A stretch of 64,000 nt of DNA from an uncultured Actinomycetes bacterium (GTDB taxonomy: Bacteria > Actinomycetota > Geothermincolia > Fen-727 > JACVIW01), in the NCBI GenBank assembly GCA_937127245.1, contig CAKZLU010000033.1:1-64000 (forward strand). The letters are read 5' to 3'. How positions within the stretch are numbered: position 1 is the first letter of the stretch; the number at the start of each line of letters is the position of its first letter. The translations under genes were made by a program, and so were the position numbers. The notes under the pieces were generated by a model. That model ran no database searches and had not been told where the DNA came from. It saw nothing but the letters and a program-made list of their open reading frames with translations. Below are positions 11,021 to 20,587 of the stretch, piece after piece.

Positions 11021-11262
11021 TAGTTATTCATATTTAATGAATATTGCCGGTCTTGCGTTCTCTCTATGAGGAAAAGATATCATTAGGAAAGCATAAGCGC
11101 GCTACTTTTGCTCCAGCCGGGTCAAAGATTTTGTTGAAGTCTTACTTAACCTGTGTTAGTTTTTATGACAATCAAATGCTCGTTGGATGAAAGCGGGATG
11201 GTTTATTCCATCCCTTTTTCTTGCAAACTGGGTGAAGAGATGAGGTTTATACGGAGGCTTAA

Positions 11263-12408
11263 ATGGATTTCGGTTTAACGGAGGAACAAGAACTCTTCAG
11301 GAAAACGGTAAGGGATTTTGCCGAAGCCGAAATTGCGCCACGCGCTGCGGAACTCGACGAGAAGGGAGAATTTCCGTACGACATCGTGTCCAAAATGGCG
11401 GAGCTTGGACTTTTGGGATTGCCTATCCCTGAGGAGTACGGGGGATGTGGCGCAGACATGGTGACTTATTGCATAGGCATAGAGGAGATATCTCGCGTTT
11501 CCGCTTCACTCGGGATCACTATGGCAGCGCACACCTCTTTGGGTTGCATGCCCATATACCTCTTTGGTAATGAGGAGCAGAAGAGAAAATGGCTTGTTCC
11601 CCTCGCGAGGGGAGAGATGCTGGGCTCATTCGGTCTTACTGAACCCGAGGCTGGATCCGACGCGCGAGCCACGAAAACTACCGCTGTGCTTGACGGGGAT
11701 GAATGGGTGATTAACGGGACAAAGGTTTTTATAACCAACTCTGGAACAAGAATTTCTGGCGTGGTTACGATAACCGCGGTTACCGGGGAGAATGAAAAGG
11801 GCAAGGAAATCAGCAATATAATAATTCCCCACGGCACGCCCGGTTTGGAGATTGCCCCGCCTTACAGAAAGATGGGCTGGCGGTATTCCGATACTCGAGA
11901 GCTCTCTTTTGTCGATTGCAGGGTGCCAAAGGAAAACCTTCTCGGTGAGAGAGGGGGCGGGTTGCGTGCTTTTTTGAGGGTGCTTGATTGCGGTAGAATT
12001 GGTGTCGCAGCGCTCTCTGTTGGTCTTGCCCAAGCCTGTCTTGAAGAGTCGGTAAAATATGCAAAGGAAAGAGTGCAATTTGGTGAGCCGATAGGCAAAA
12101 AACAGGGTGTCAGTTTCAAATGCGCGGACATGTACATGGAGGTTGAACTTGCGAGGCTTGCCACCTATAAAGCCGCTTGGGTTGCTGACCAGGGAAGGAG
12201 ATACACTCGAGAGGCTTCTATAGCGAAGCTTTTCGCCAGCGAAACTGCTATGCGGGCGGCAAGCGCCGCTGTCCAGATACACGGCGGTTACGGTTATATT
12301 GAGGACTACCCCGTTTGCAGGTATTTCAGAGACGCAAAGATTCTCGAGATCGGGGAGGGCACCTCTGAGATTCAGCGTCTTGTCTTAACAAGGCATCTTG
12401 GTCTTTAG
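11263..12408 (+). CDS. Acyl-CoA dehydrogenase
   Basis: This 381-residue FAD enzyme introduces the alpha-beta double bond into acyl-CoA. Family motifs are LTEPEAGSDARA near residue 130, KMGWRYSDTRELSF (substrate-binding region), GGYGYIEDYPVCRYFRDAKI and the C-terminal EIGEGTSEIQRLVLTRHL, whose Glu in GEGT sits where the catalytic base of short/medium-chain enzymes lies. It lies just upstream of a thiolase and about 1.6 kb before a second acyl-CoA dehydrogenase. The chain-length preference is not readable. The ATG follows ACGGAGGC. Confidence 0.95.
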   Translation: MDFGLTEEQELFRKTVRDFAEAEIAPRAAELDEKGEFPYDIVSKMAELGLLGLPIPEEYGGCGADMVTYCIGIEEISRVSASLGITMAAHTSLGCMPIYLFGNEEQKRKWLVPLARGEMLGSFGLTEPEAGSDARATKTTAVLDGDEWVINGTKVFITNSGTRISGVVTITAVTGENEKGKEISNIIIPHGTPGLEIAPPYRKMGWRYSDTRELSFVDCRVPKENLLGERGGGLRAFLRVLDCGRIGVAALSVGLAQACLEESVKYAKERVQFGEPIGKKQGVSFKCADMYMEVELARLATYKAAWVADQGRRYTREASIAKLFASETAMRAASAAVQIHGGYGYIEDYPVCRYFRDAKILEIGEGTSEIQRLVLTRHLGL

Positions 12409-12516
12409 GGGAAGATTGGGCCTGATGAAAAATTCCAATGCTTTATACGTGACCGGGTTCTGACAACAATCTATGGGTGAAAATTACTGCGAGGTAAACG
12501 GAAAGGGAGGTTCTCT

Positions 12517-13710
12517 ATGATGGGGGAGACAGTAATAGTTGGAATGGCAAGAACTGCGTTTGGAAGGCTTGGCGGTGCGATCGCCGAGTTGACTGCCATG
12601 GATCTCGGCACGGTGGTTATTCGCGAGGCCTTAAACCGCGCAGCGATTGAGCCGGAGCAAGTTGATTATGTGCTGATGGGTCAGGTTATCACCGGTGGGT
12701 GTGGGCAATTGCCTGCAAGACAGGCGGCTTTAAGGGCTGGTATTCCTCTTCATATTCCGTGCATAAACATAAATAAAGTTTGCATTTCGAGCATCAGCGC
12801 GCTGGTGATGGCTGACCAAATGATTCGTGCCGGTGACATAGAGATCGCGGTTACGGGTGGTATGGAGAGCATGAGCCAGGGTTACTACTATATCCCAAAG
12901 GCTCGTTTTGGTTACAGGATGGGGCATGGCAAGATTCTCGATGGAATGATTCACGACGGGCTGTGGTGCGCTATCAATGACTGGCATATGGGAGAGGGAA
13001 CTGACAGGGTGGCAGAGGAGTTCGGAACAAAAAGAGAAGACCAGGACCTTTGGGCCTACCGAAGCCACATGCGAGCGGCAGCCGCGCAGGACTCGGGGAA
13101 ACTGGCGGAAGAAATTATTCCGGTTGAGTTAAGGGGGAAGAAAGAAACAGTCATTTTCGATAAAGACGAGCATATAAGACGTGATACCTCCATCGAAGCG
13201 CTTGCAAAACTCAAACCGGCATTCAGGGAGAACGGAACCATTACGGCTGGTAACGCCTCGGGCATAAACGACGGTGCGGCCTGCATAGTTGTCACGTCAA
13301 GAAAGAAAGCGGAAGAACTCGGTCTGGAGCCTCTTGCCACCGTGATTTCTCACGGAATGGTCGCCGACAAGCCAGAATACCTCGCAACCGTTCCTGCGAA
13401 CTCAATAAAAGCCGCTTTGAAGAAAATCGGTAAGAGCGTTTCGGATTTGGATCTTATTGAGATAAACGAAGCTTTCGCTGCGGTTTGCTGGCATTCATGC
13501 AAGATGCTTGATCTGAACCCAGAGACAGCTGAGAATGTGAACGTCAACGGGGGTGCGATAGCCCTGGGGCATCCAATAGGCGCGAGTGGTTCGCGCATCG
13601 TCATGGCTTTGGTTAACGAACTTAAAAGACGTGGCGGCGGACTTGGGGCTGCGGCTATATGTGGCGGCGGCGGACAGGGAGACGCTGTGATATTGGAAGT
13701 TGAGGGATAA
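12517..13710 (+). CDS. Acetyl-CoA acetyltransferase (thiolase)
   Basis: This 397-residue type II thiolase condenses or cleaves acetoacetyl-CoA. The nucleophilic Cys89 lies in NKVCISSI. The downstream active-site motifs are EINEAFAAV, GGAIALGHPIGASGSRI (catalytic His) and ICGGGGQGDAV (second Cys). The start has two adjacent ATG codons after AAAGGGAGG. Its position between two acyl-CoA dehydrogenases suggests a short-chain beta-oxidation or butyrate-type pathway. Hydroxyacyl-CoA dehydrogenase is not in this block. Confidence 0.95.
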   Translation: MMGETVIVGMARTAFGRLGGAIAELTAMDLGTVVIREALNRAAIEPEQVDYVLMGQVITGGCGQLPARQAALRAGIPLHIPCININKVCISSISALVMADQMIRAGDIEIAVTGGMESMSQGYYYIPKARFGYRMGHGKILDGMIHDGLWCAINDWHMGEGTDRVAEEFGTKREDQDLWAYRSHMRAAAAQDSGKLAEEIIPVELRGKKETVIFDKDEHIRRDTSIEALAKLKPAFRENGTITAGNASGINDGAACIVVTSRKKAEELGLEPLATVISHGMVADKPEYLATVPANSIKAALKKIGKSVSDLDLIEINEAFAAVCWHSCKMLDLNPETAENVNVNGGAIALGHPIGASGSRIVMALVNELKRRGGGLGAAAICGGGGQGDAVILEVEG

Positions 13711-14000
13711 AGGACCCGCGCTCTGAGTTGTTTTGTTTTTTCGGTTACGCCGGGTAGGCAGTTTAGGCTTTTTGAAGGCTTGCCGTAAGCGCCAGAGTTA
13801 TTCGATGAAAAGAGCGTGAAAATGCAGCAATCTGTTCGTCAGGTGTTTGGATAATTTTGTTCCCAAATGCTTTCGATATGGGCGTTGTTTATGACTTATA
13901 ATTTTTGGGTCGCATTTTTGCTTATGTGGAAGAAGCTTGAGCTTTTTGGGAATATTTAAAAGTAAATGAGTGGAAATCTATTTGACTCGGAGGTGGAATA

Positions 14001-15143
14001 ATGCAGTTTGACCTCACTGAAGAACAAAAAATGTTCAGGGATTCAATCAGGGAACTTGTCAAGGAAAAGGTTGAGCCACGAGCTATGGAGATTGACGAAA
14101 AAGGGGAGTTCCCATGGGATATCGTTGAGATTTTCAGGGAAAACGATATTCTTGGTCTTCCTTTTAGTGAGGAGTACGGTGGACAGGGGGCTGATCTTCT
14201 GACCCTTTGCATAGCGATGGAGGAGATAGCCAAAGTCTGTGTAAATTCGTCGCTTATTTTGGGTTGCCAGGAACTCGGTTCAACGCCGATAAAGATAGCG
14301 GGCTCGGAAGAACAGAAGAAAAAGTATCTTCCTGACCTTGCGAGCGGCGCAAAGCTTGCAGCGTTCGGTTTGACTGAGCCCGAGGCGGGTAGCGATGCGG
14401 CGGCCATGAAGACAAGGGCCGATAAGAAGGGCGACCGCTATATTTTGAACGGAACCAAGTGCTTCATCACGAATGGCGGGGTAGCGGACACTTACTCAAT
14501 ATTCGCTATGACTGATCCCGATAAAGGGGTTCGCGGAATTTCAGCTTTCATCGTGGAAAAAGACTTTCCGGGATTCACTTTCGGAAAACACGAGAACAAG
14601 ATGGGAATCAGAGGTTCTGTGACAAGGGAACTTATTTTCGAGGACTGTGAGGTTCCCGCCGAGAATCTCCTCGGAGAGGAGGGCAGGGGTTTTGCCGTAG
14701 CGATGATGACGCTTGACAGGACGCGTTCAACGATTGGCGCGCAGGGTGTCGGAGTGGCGGCCGGAGCGCTTGATTTCACGATCAACTACATGAAAGAGCG
14801 CGTTCAGTTCGGTCGCCCGATAGCGGCTCTTCAGGGTCTTCAGTTCATGGTTGCCGATATCGCGATGATGATAGAGGCTGCTCGTTCGCTCGTCTATCGA
14901 GCCGCCACCGCGGTTGAAAAGAAAGAACCGGGTTTTTCCGCGCTTTCCGCGATGGCGAAGTGTTTCGCCACAGACACCGCCATGAAGGTGACGACCGACT
15001 GTGTTCAGTTGATGGGTGGTTACGGATATATGAAGGATTACCCGGTGGAGCGAATGATGAGGGACGCGAAGATAACTCAGATATATGAGGGAACCAACCA
15101 GATTCAGAGGGTTGTTATCTCAAGACACCTATTCGGCAAGTAG
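14001..15143 (+). CDS. Acyl-CoA dehydrogenase (second copy)
   Basis: This 380-residue FAD enzyme has the family motifs LTEPEAGSDAAAMKT, KMGIRGSVTRELIFEDCEVP, QLMGGYGYMKDYPVERMMRD and YEGTNQIQRVVISRHLFGK, where the Glu of YEGT is the expected catalytic base. The YEGTNQIQR form and ITNGG (about residue 155) resemble butyryl-CoA/short-chain dehydrogenases. It is clearly paralogous to the enzyme at 11263. The ATG follows CGGAGGTGG. It converges with rarA, whose stop is 20 bases away. No EtfAB genes are present in the window. Confidence 0.95.
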   Translation: MQFDLTEEQKMFRDSIRELVKEKVEPRAMEIDEKGEFPWDIVEIFRENDILGLPFSEEYGGQGADLLTLCIAMEEIAKVCVNSSLILGCQELGSTPIKIAGSEEQKKKYLPDLASGAKLAAFGLTEPEAGSDAAAMKTRADKKGDRYILNGTKCFITNGGVADTYSIFAMTDPDKGVRGISAFIVEKDFPGFTFGKHENKMGIRGSVTRELIFEDCEVPAENLLGEEGRGFAVAMMTLDRTRSTIGAQGVGVAAGALDFTINYMKERVQFGRPIAALQGLQFMVADIAMMIEAARSLVYRAATAVEKKEPGFSALSAMAKCFATDTAMKVTTDCVQLMGGYGYMKDYPVERMMRDAKITQIYEGTNQIQRVVISRHLFGK

Positions 15144-15163
15144 AGCAATAGGCTCACCCGCTG

Positions 15164-16489
15164 TCATTGCAAACCGAGTTTTTTGCGCCAGTTTTTCAGA
15201 CGTTCGGATATGACTTTCTCGTAACCCTGGTCTGTGGGTCTGTAATATCTTTTCCCCTCCAGTTCCGGGGGCATATGTTTTTGACTGACGAGGTGCTCGG
15301 GATAGTCGTGGGCATACTTGTAGCCTTTTCCGTATCCCAATTCCTTCATTAATCTTGTCGGCGCGTTTCTAATATGTAAGGGCACCGGAAGAGCCCCGTA
15401 TTCTCTGACGTCACTTCTGACCTCTCCGTATGCTATGTATAGTGAATTGCTTTTCGGAGCGGTGGCGAGGTAGGTCACAGCCTGGGCAAGTGCAAGATCA
15501 CACTCGGGCATTCCGACGAAGTGGCAGGCTTGCATGGCTGATACAGCAACGACGAGAGCTTGAGGGTCGGCATTCCCAACGTCTTCCGAAGCGAAACGGA
15601 TAAGGCGCCTCGCGATGTAGAGAGGGTCTTCACCCGCTTCGAGCATTCTCCCGAGCCAGTATAGGCTGGCGTCCGGGTCGGAATCTCGAAGGCTCTTGTG
15701 CAGCGCGGAAATCAAATTGAAATGCTCTTCTCCGGCCTTATCGTACAGAAAAGTTTTTTCCTGCGCTGCTTTCTTAACTATTTCTGCGTCAATCCTGAGT
15801 TTCTTACCGCTTTCGGTCGCGAGGAAAGCCGCAAGTTCGAGCAGATTCAGGGCGATTCTCGCGTCACCGTCGGCGATCCCAACGATAATATCAATTGCTT
15901 CGTAATCCACTTCCAGGTTTAGTGAACCAAGTCCCCTCTGTTCATCCGAAAGCGCGCGTTCCAATATCCTTCGCAGGTGGTGCGGTTCGAGTCTTTTCAG
16001 GACATAAACGCGTACCCGCGAAAGCAGAGGGGAAATAACCTCAAATGAGGGGTTTTCCGTCGTCGCTCCAATCAGTATTATGGTGCCGTCTTCGACATGG
16101 GGAAGGAAAGCGTCCTGCTGGGCTTTGTTGAAGCGGTGGATTTCATCCACGAACAGTATTGTTCGTCTGTTGTAAAACTTTCTCGTGTCTTTTGCCGCCT
16201 GTATTATTTTCCTTAGTTCGGGGACGCCCGCTGTCACGGCGCTAAACTTGACAAAATCCGAACTTGTGGAGTTAGCGATTATCCGGGCAAGGGTGGTTTT
16301 ACCCGAGCCCGGAGGTCCCCAGAATATCATTGAGGATATGTTATCTTCCTCGATTGCCTTCCTTAAAGGCTCGCCCGGGCCAACAATTTCCTCCTGGCCC
16401 TCGAACTCTTCAAGGGTGCGTGGCCTCATCCTATCCGCCAACGGGGTCCCCTGTTGTAATTCATCTGTCATGGAGTCAAAGAGGTCCAT
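15164..16489 (-). CDS. rarA: Replication-associated recombination protein A (RarA/MgsA AAA ATPase)
   Basis: This 441-residue AAA+ ATPase acts at stalled replication forks. It starts [20 protein letters not shown], then [16 protein letters not shown], and contains Walker [13 protein letters not shown] and the Walker B motif [20 protein letters not shown], with sensor [10 protein letters not shown]. The C-terminal half carries the MgsA tetramerisation region ([20 protein letters not shown]-like), ending before a conserved [11 protein letters not shown]. It is separated by two bases from the upstream BtrH-like gene on the same strand, so the two are probably co-transcribed. Confidence 0.95.
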   Translation of the reverse strand: MDLFDSMTDELQQGTPLADRMRPRTLEEFEGQEEIVGPGEPLRKAIEEDNISSMIFWGPPGSGKTTLARIIANSTSSDFVKFSAVTAGVPELRKIIQAAKDTRKFYNRRTILFVDEIHRFNKAQQDAFLPHVEDGTIILIGATTENPSFEVISPLLSRVRVYVLKRLEPHHLRRILERALSDEQRGLGSLNLEVDYEAIDIIVGIADGDARIALNLLELAAFLATESGKKLRIDAEIVKKAAQEKTFLYDKAGEEHFNLISALHKSLRDSDPDASLYWLGRMLEAGEDPLYIARRLIRFASEDVGNADPQALVVAVSAMQACHFVGMPECDLALAQAVTYLATAPKSNSLYIAYGEVRSDVREYGALPVPLHIRNAPTRLMKELGYGKGYKYAHDYPEHLVSQKHMPPELEGKRYYRPTDQGYEKVISERLKNWRKKLGLQ

Positions 16490-16491
16490 TT

Positions 16492-17538
16492 TTATACCCC
16501 AAATTGGGTAAGGACTGTCTCGACCGATTCCAGAGCGGAGCGCTCATCGGCGTAAATTTTCGAGGCGATTGGCGCCGCAAGCTCAATAGCCTTTTCAGGT
16601 TCGTTTGAGAACTCTTTGAATATCATGCACATTTTTGTCCATTCGTTGCCGATGGATATGAAATGGTTTCCTATATCCTCGAGCCGCTTTTCCGGCAGGA
16701 CATTCGATGCTTCGCGGAGAAACCTCCCGTAGATTCTTCTGAAATTGCCTCCGTACCCGGTTCCCCCTTTCTCGGCAGTCACGTAAATGTTCTTGCATAA
16801 GAGAACCACTTTCTCTTTTTCAAACTCATCAAGCCAACAATTCATGTTTTCAGCCAGGAAGCGCACACCCTCAATTCCCCGGACCATGAGAGCACCATCG
16901 TGGCTGGTAATTGTTTTCTCCGCAGGTAGCCTCAGGTTATATTTCACCACCTTGACAAGGGCTTGGATAATTGCCTCTCTAAGAGGTTTCAGATTTTCAG
17001 GTACCCTGAATCGGTAATATGTATTATCCGCCGGCTGGGGAAGAAACCTGGCCGATCTTGCTTTTCGAAGGCTTTCGATGGAGCATTCCTGAATTTGGTC
17101 TCTATCATTATCAGCTACGTACGCTATTTCTTTTTCCTCGTCATATCCGACAATGACTATCCTATGGCCGCTGAAATGGACTTTGGCTCGAAGATAATCA
17201 AGATAGTAAACATCGGCGTGAACCATCACCGGTATTCCCGAGTCAATCATAGCCTTGACCTCGAGCCATCCGCGCTCTTCATCAATTCCCGATACAACTT
17301 CCATGTCGATTCCTAAGTGTTTCGTAAAATGTTCCTCGAGATTGTATATTCGCCCGCCCACATAAATAGGCGGGTTCATATCGGCATTCTTGTAATACAC
17401 AAATCCGAGTCCAACTCCTATTCCGAAAACCATTTCCTCCGTGAGTTCATGCCCGTAAAAGCTAAGCATGTCCCGCAGAGCGGTGCTGCTGCAGTGACCC
17501 CCCGGCCTGTGCGGAAACTCAATTAATACGCGAGCCAA
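16492..17538 (-). CDS. BtrH N-terminal domain / DUF4872-type protein
   Basis: This 348-residue protein begins with the BtrH-type motif HRPGGHCSSTALRDMLSFYG, in which Cys16 is the likely nucleophile. The motif HFSGHRIVIVGYDEE and the following VADND supply candidate His and Asp residues. BtrH is an acyltransferase that moves an acyl group from a carrier protein during butirosin synthesis, and the fold resembles papain/C39 peptidases. The C-terminal half is the helical DUF4872-like region. No aminoglycoside, peptide or carrier-protein gene lies nearby, so the substrate is unknown. GGAGG precedes the ATG. rarA follows two bases after its stop. Confidence 0.7.
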   Translation of the reverse strand: MARVLIEFPHRPGGHCSSTALRDMLSFYGHELTEEMVFGIGVGLGFVYYKNADMNPPIYVGGRIYNLEEHFTKHLGIDMEVVSGIDEERGWLEVKAMIDSGIPVMVHADVYYLDYLRAKVHFSGHRIVIVGYDEEKEIAYVADNDRDQIQECSIESLRKARSARFLPQPADNTYYRFRVPENLKPLREAIIQALVKVVKYNLRLPAEKTITSHDGALMVRGIEGVRFLAENMNCWLDEFEKEKVVLLCKNIYVTAEKGGTGYGGNFRRIYGRFLREASNVLPEKRLEDIGNHFISIGNEWTKMCMIFKEFSNEPEKAIELAAPIASKIYADERSALESVETVLTQFGV

Positions 17539-17727
17539 TTAAAACCTCCTTCCCTTATCTATCCTTTGTATATATTTTATGGCAATAAAACGTTAAAAAG
17601 CTGAGACTCTACGTGTCTTGCCATAAGGAAAATTTTGTCCGCTATCTGATGTTGGATGGATTGCTCCAATCGGGTTCCCGTATTGGTGTGCGCTTCGAAC
17701 GTTTTAAGGATAGGTCAGGATATCGGG

Positions 17728-17733
17728 TATAAT
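17728..17733 (+). promoter_or_regulatory. Possible -10 box of the tail-anchored protein gene
   Basis: A perfect TATAAT lies 83 bases before the ATG at 17817. The only -35 candidate (TTTAAG, 17703-17708) is 19 bases upstream and poor, so the assignment is weak. Confidence 0.35.
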
Positions 17734-17816
17734 TTGATTTCGTTGAGGAATCAAATAAGGCTCGGAAAATTCAAAACAAATCCACCTGTTATTTTCGAAC
17801 CTTGTTGGAGGTTTTG

Positions 17817-18347
17817 ATGGAGGACTCGAGTAAGAACAGTCTGTTGGGTCCGGACGATTGTTCATCGAAAAATGATACCTCCGAAAAGGGTTATAAGGTT
17901 GCCAAGAGGAATCAAGCTCAACCCCTTGATCGTGCGCAGACTGATTCAAGCGGGTTTGGTGAGTTCGAAACCAGCCACAACGCTGAGAGCGCGGGCGAGG
18001 GTGTTAGCGGCAAAGAAACTATAGACTATTCCGCTAAATTCACAGTTAGCTCCGAGCTCGCTGAGCCTCTGAAACTCTTTCAGGATGAAGAATATCCTCG
18101 TGTGATTATGGACGGCAGCAAGACAGCGAAGCACTACGCTGAACAGATGCGCTGGGGTGACGATTTCGTGGCCAGAATTGAGGCGGCAAGGGTTGACAGA
18201 CACTCTGAAGATGTTGACATGGCTCGACTTGAATTGCTGCGGTCCGACGAAGATATCCGTCGGAAATTCACAATCGCGCTAATGATAGTTATGGCGGTGC
18301 TTCTTGCTGGAATTGCGGCTGGAGCCACGGCAGCCATTTTCCTTTGA
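17817..18347 (+). CDS. Predicted tail-anchored membrane protein, function unknown
   Basis: I do not recognise this family. The 176-residue product is rich in Ser, Glu and Asp for the first 90 residues, has a charged middle (RWGDDFVARIEAARVDRHSE) and ends with one hydrophobic segment, FTIALMIVMAVLLAGIAAGA, at the very C-terminus. That layout predicts a cytoplasmic domain held to the membrane by a C-terminal anchor. The ATG at 17817 follows TTGGAGG and is preferred to the upstream TTG at 17802. The next gene, convergent, encodes a membrane PP2C-like protein. Confidence 0.6.
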   Translation: MEDSSKNSLLGPDDCSSKNDTSEKGYKVAKRNQAQPLDRAQTDSSGFGEFETSHNAESAGEGVSGKETIDYSAKFTVSSELAEPLKLFQDEEYPRVIMDGSKTAKHYAEQMRWGDDFVARIEAARVDRHSEDVDMARLELLRSDEDIRRKFTIALMIVMAVLLAGIAAGATAAIFL

Positions 18348-18398
18348 GTCCAAGGGGAAGAATGGCAAATCCGCTCCAAGATACTTCGACTCCGATTC

Positions 18399-19727
18399 TC
18401 ACTGTTGCAAGGTCGCTTTCACAAAATCGCTTCTGACGTATCCTTCGATTATTTTTCTTTGTCCCCCAGCGTGAACATATCCTTTTATTTTGTACCATGT
18501 TTTCCCGTCAGGGGATGTCGTCCTCTCGGTGATGGTTACCGTTTCTCCCTTTGCCAGCAGACCGAGAACAGTCGTTTGAGTTCCCAGAGCGGATCTAACT
18601 CGCACACCGCTTTCGGTTACGGTGGCACTTATACCCGTTTGAGCGTTTGCGGGATTTTGAGTCTGTGTTTGTTTTGTATTTTCCGCGTTCGCTTCAGGTG
18701 GCTCTGTCTTAATGACATCCTGGCTTTCGGTTCTTTCCGTGGGTTCTGTTGAGATTCCTCTGTTTTTTCCCATGAAGGCGTCGGTTATTCTCCAGCCAAT
18801 GGCGAAGCCAAAGGCAAATAGTAGAAAAAGCACAATGGCGAGGGTGAAAGTCACCAGGGCTGAGGAAATTTTGCTTCTCGTTTTCCGCCTTTTCCGCGAA
18901 ATACCATTGCCTCGCTTGGTGCTGGCGCTTAAGCTCTGGATGTTATATTTCCAGGCGATGATTGTTGCGCTTGAGTCTGAATTCCTCCGGCGGGCAATAT
19001 TCTCAAGTGCTCGGCAGGCTCTTGCAACATTAATTGAAGAGAGGAACACTTCGGCAATTTCTTTTTCTTTTACAGAACGGCACATTCCATCAGAGCAGAT
19101 GATCAATATGTCCCCGGGAGTGAGTGCGACCTCGTTGTATCCGGGAAAGATTTTTTCTTGCCCTAAAAGACTGTCCGTTGGCGCGGCCCTTGGTTCCCCA
19201 TTTTTCTTTCCACCGTTGAGGGGAGAGGTAAGGTTTTCAAAAAGGGGAAGCGTCTCATCTTCTTCTTTTTGCGATCCGTATGATTTAGATGGTGTTAGAT
19301 CGAAAAGTCTGTCATCATGAAGCAGGAAGATTCTGTTCTTTCCAATGTGACCAATGAAGGCTGAGCTTCTCGTGGTCAGCGCTAAAGTAAGAGACGCGGA
19401 GATAGCCCTTTGCGTGTTGCCTTGCTCTGTCTTTTCCCGCAATGTCGAATTGACCTCTTTGATCGCGGAAGAAATGAGGCTCGATATGTTTTCTCTTTTG
19501 AGGTCCTCGCTGGTGATCGCGACAGGCTGTAACTTTTCGTACAGATTTTCAAGGATCGACCTGCTTAAATCCTCATTCAAAACGGGTGTATCGTGAACGT
19601 CAGCGATCCCGAGGAATGAAGTGACCGGAACCGGTATTCTCCGTTCAAGGAAATTCGAAATGATGAAAGACTCTGCCTTCAGTCTATCAGGGTTAAAGTT
19701 GCCAGATCCGCATCTTATCGCGCTCAA
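18399..19727 (-). CDS. Membrane PP2C-like phosphatase with extracellular SH3 domain
   Basis: This 442-residue protein has an N-terminal PP2C-like domain (about residues 1-265), one membrane segment (SSALVTFTLAIVLFLLFAFG, near 295), a low-complexity Thr/Glu/Pro linker and a C-terminal bacterial SH3 domain (VTESGVRVRSALGTQTTVLG, then KTWYKIKGYVHAGGQRKIIE). PP2C enzymes remove phosphate from Ser/Thr of proteins. The late metal motif LIICSDGM is intact and DSSATII resembles the usual DN motif. However, the early DGMGG motif reads ADVHD and GDSR reads GKNR, so catalysis may be impaired. SH3 domains of this sort often bind cell-wall peptides, suggesting a wall-sensing role. No Ser/Thr kinase is in the window. 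Confidence 0.72.
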   Translation of the reverse strand: MSAIRCGSGNFNPDRLKAESFIISNFLERRIPVPVTSFLGIADVHDTPVLNEDLSRSILENLYEKLQPVAITSEDLKRENISSLISSAIKEVNSTLREKTEQGNTQRAISASLTLALTTRSSAFIGHIGKNRIFLLHDDRLFDLTPSKSYGSQKEEDETLPLFENLTSPLNGGKKNGEPRAAPTDSLLGQEKIFPGYNEVALTPGDILIICSDGMCRSVKEKEIAEVFLSSINVARACRALENIARRRNSDSSATIIAWKYNIQSLSASTKRGNGISRKRRKTRSKISSALVTFTLAIVLFLLFAFGFAIGWRITDAFMGKNRGISTEPTERTESQDVIKTEPPEANAENTKQTQTQNPANAQTGISATVTESGVRVRSALGTQTTVLGLLAKGETVTITERTTSPDGKTWYKIKGYVHAGGQRKIIEGYVRSDFVKATLQQ

Positions 19728-19900
19728 GACGCTGTTCCCCTTATGATTAACGCTAATCGTTCATCCATAAATAATGAAGATAAGAAAATCTTCGGTTCTA
19801 ATTTTAATATCCATTAAATGAATTTTTGGAGTGTCACTGATACTGTCGGTTGGATTATGGCCGTCAATTCTTCAAACAAAACTCTTTTTGCAAACCAGGC

Positions 19901-20587
19901 TCATTTCCCTGAAAGCGCAAATACTGTATCAAGTTCTACCGTGCCACTGATTTTAAGGTTGCCCTCGGATATTTGGATTGATGAAATGCGGTACGGCAGG
20001 TTTTTTCGTACGACATATATGGGCGCCTCCTCAAAGGCTCCCCTTATGGAAATGGTTAATTCTTTCCCGACTGTCACTGCGCCCACTTCGATATCCTCGG
20101 GTATAAAGAAAACGAATCTTCCCGACTGGGGCTCGAGTTTCCCGCTTGCGGTCACGTTAACCGAGCCAAAAGATGTTCTTATTCTTCCCACAAAAAAGCT
20201 CATATCGTCCTTGAGCTTTACCCTCCCCTCCACAAGCCTGTTGCTTTCAACGGTAAAGAAACGGTTTATTTCCTCCTCCGATAATATTGCTGTGAATCTT
20301 CCCTCTGGCCATTCGTTAGACTCGAGTGTGAGGGTGATGAATTTAAAACCTTCAAGCTTTGCGCCGTCGAGATGTATTTTGAGCTTGTCGTATTTCTGGA
20401 ACGCGAGCTTAAGAGCCGGGAACGCTCTGATGGTAACCACGACGTTATCGATATCCGGGTACTTCGCGTCTATTTTTTCGCGGACATAGCGCACCGCGAA
20501 CATGGGAATTATTATTTCGCTTACGCCCCAGAGGAGCACAAATACCAGAAAGGTAATGAGAAATATTTTGGTACCTTTTCTTCTCAA
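19901..20587 (-). CDS. DUF2993 (LmeA-like) membrane-anchored lipid-binding protein
   Basis: This 228-residue protein has one N-terminal membrane segment (IFLITFLVFVLLWGVSEII) followed by an exported domain of the DUF2993 type. Its hallmarks are a long amphipathic beta-rich body with AFPALKLAFQKYDKLKIHLD, then LSEEEINRFF, then VKLKDDMSFFVGRI-like strands. Mycobacterial LmeA of this family binds phospholipid and supports lipomannan elongation. The function here is inferred only at that level. The start codon overlaps the stop of the upstream ATP-grasp gene by 4 bases, so the two are translationally coupled. This is odd because their functions seem unrelated. Confidence 0.72.
   Translation of the reverse strand: MRRKGTKIFLITFLVFVLLWGVSEIIIPMFAVRYVREKIDAKYPDIDNVVVTIRAFPALKLAFQKYDKLKIHLDGAKLEGFKFITLTLESNEWPEGRFTAILSEEEINRFFTVESNRLVEGRVKLKDDMSFFVGRIRTSFGSVNVTASGKLEPQSGRFVFFIPEDIEVGAVTVGKELTISIRGAFEEAPIYVVRKNLPYRISSIQISEGNLKISGTVELDTVFALSGK

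Noticed and set aside
13711-14000. Terminator or promoter between thiolase and the second acyl-CoA dehydrogenase
   Set aside because: A TATAAT occurs at 13897-13902, but no -35 box at proper spacing and no hairpin with a T-run were found, so I list neither.
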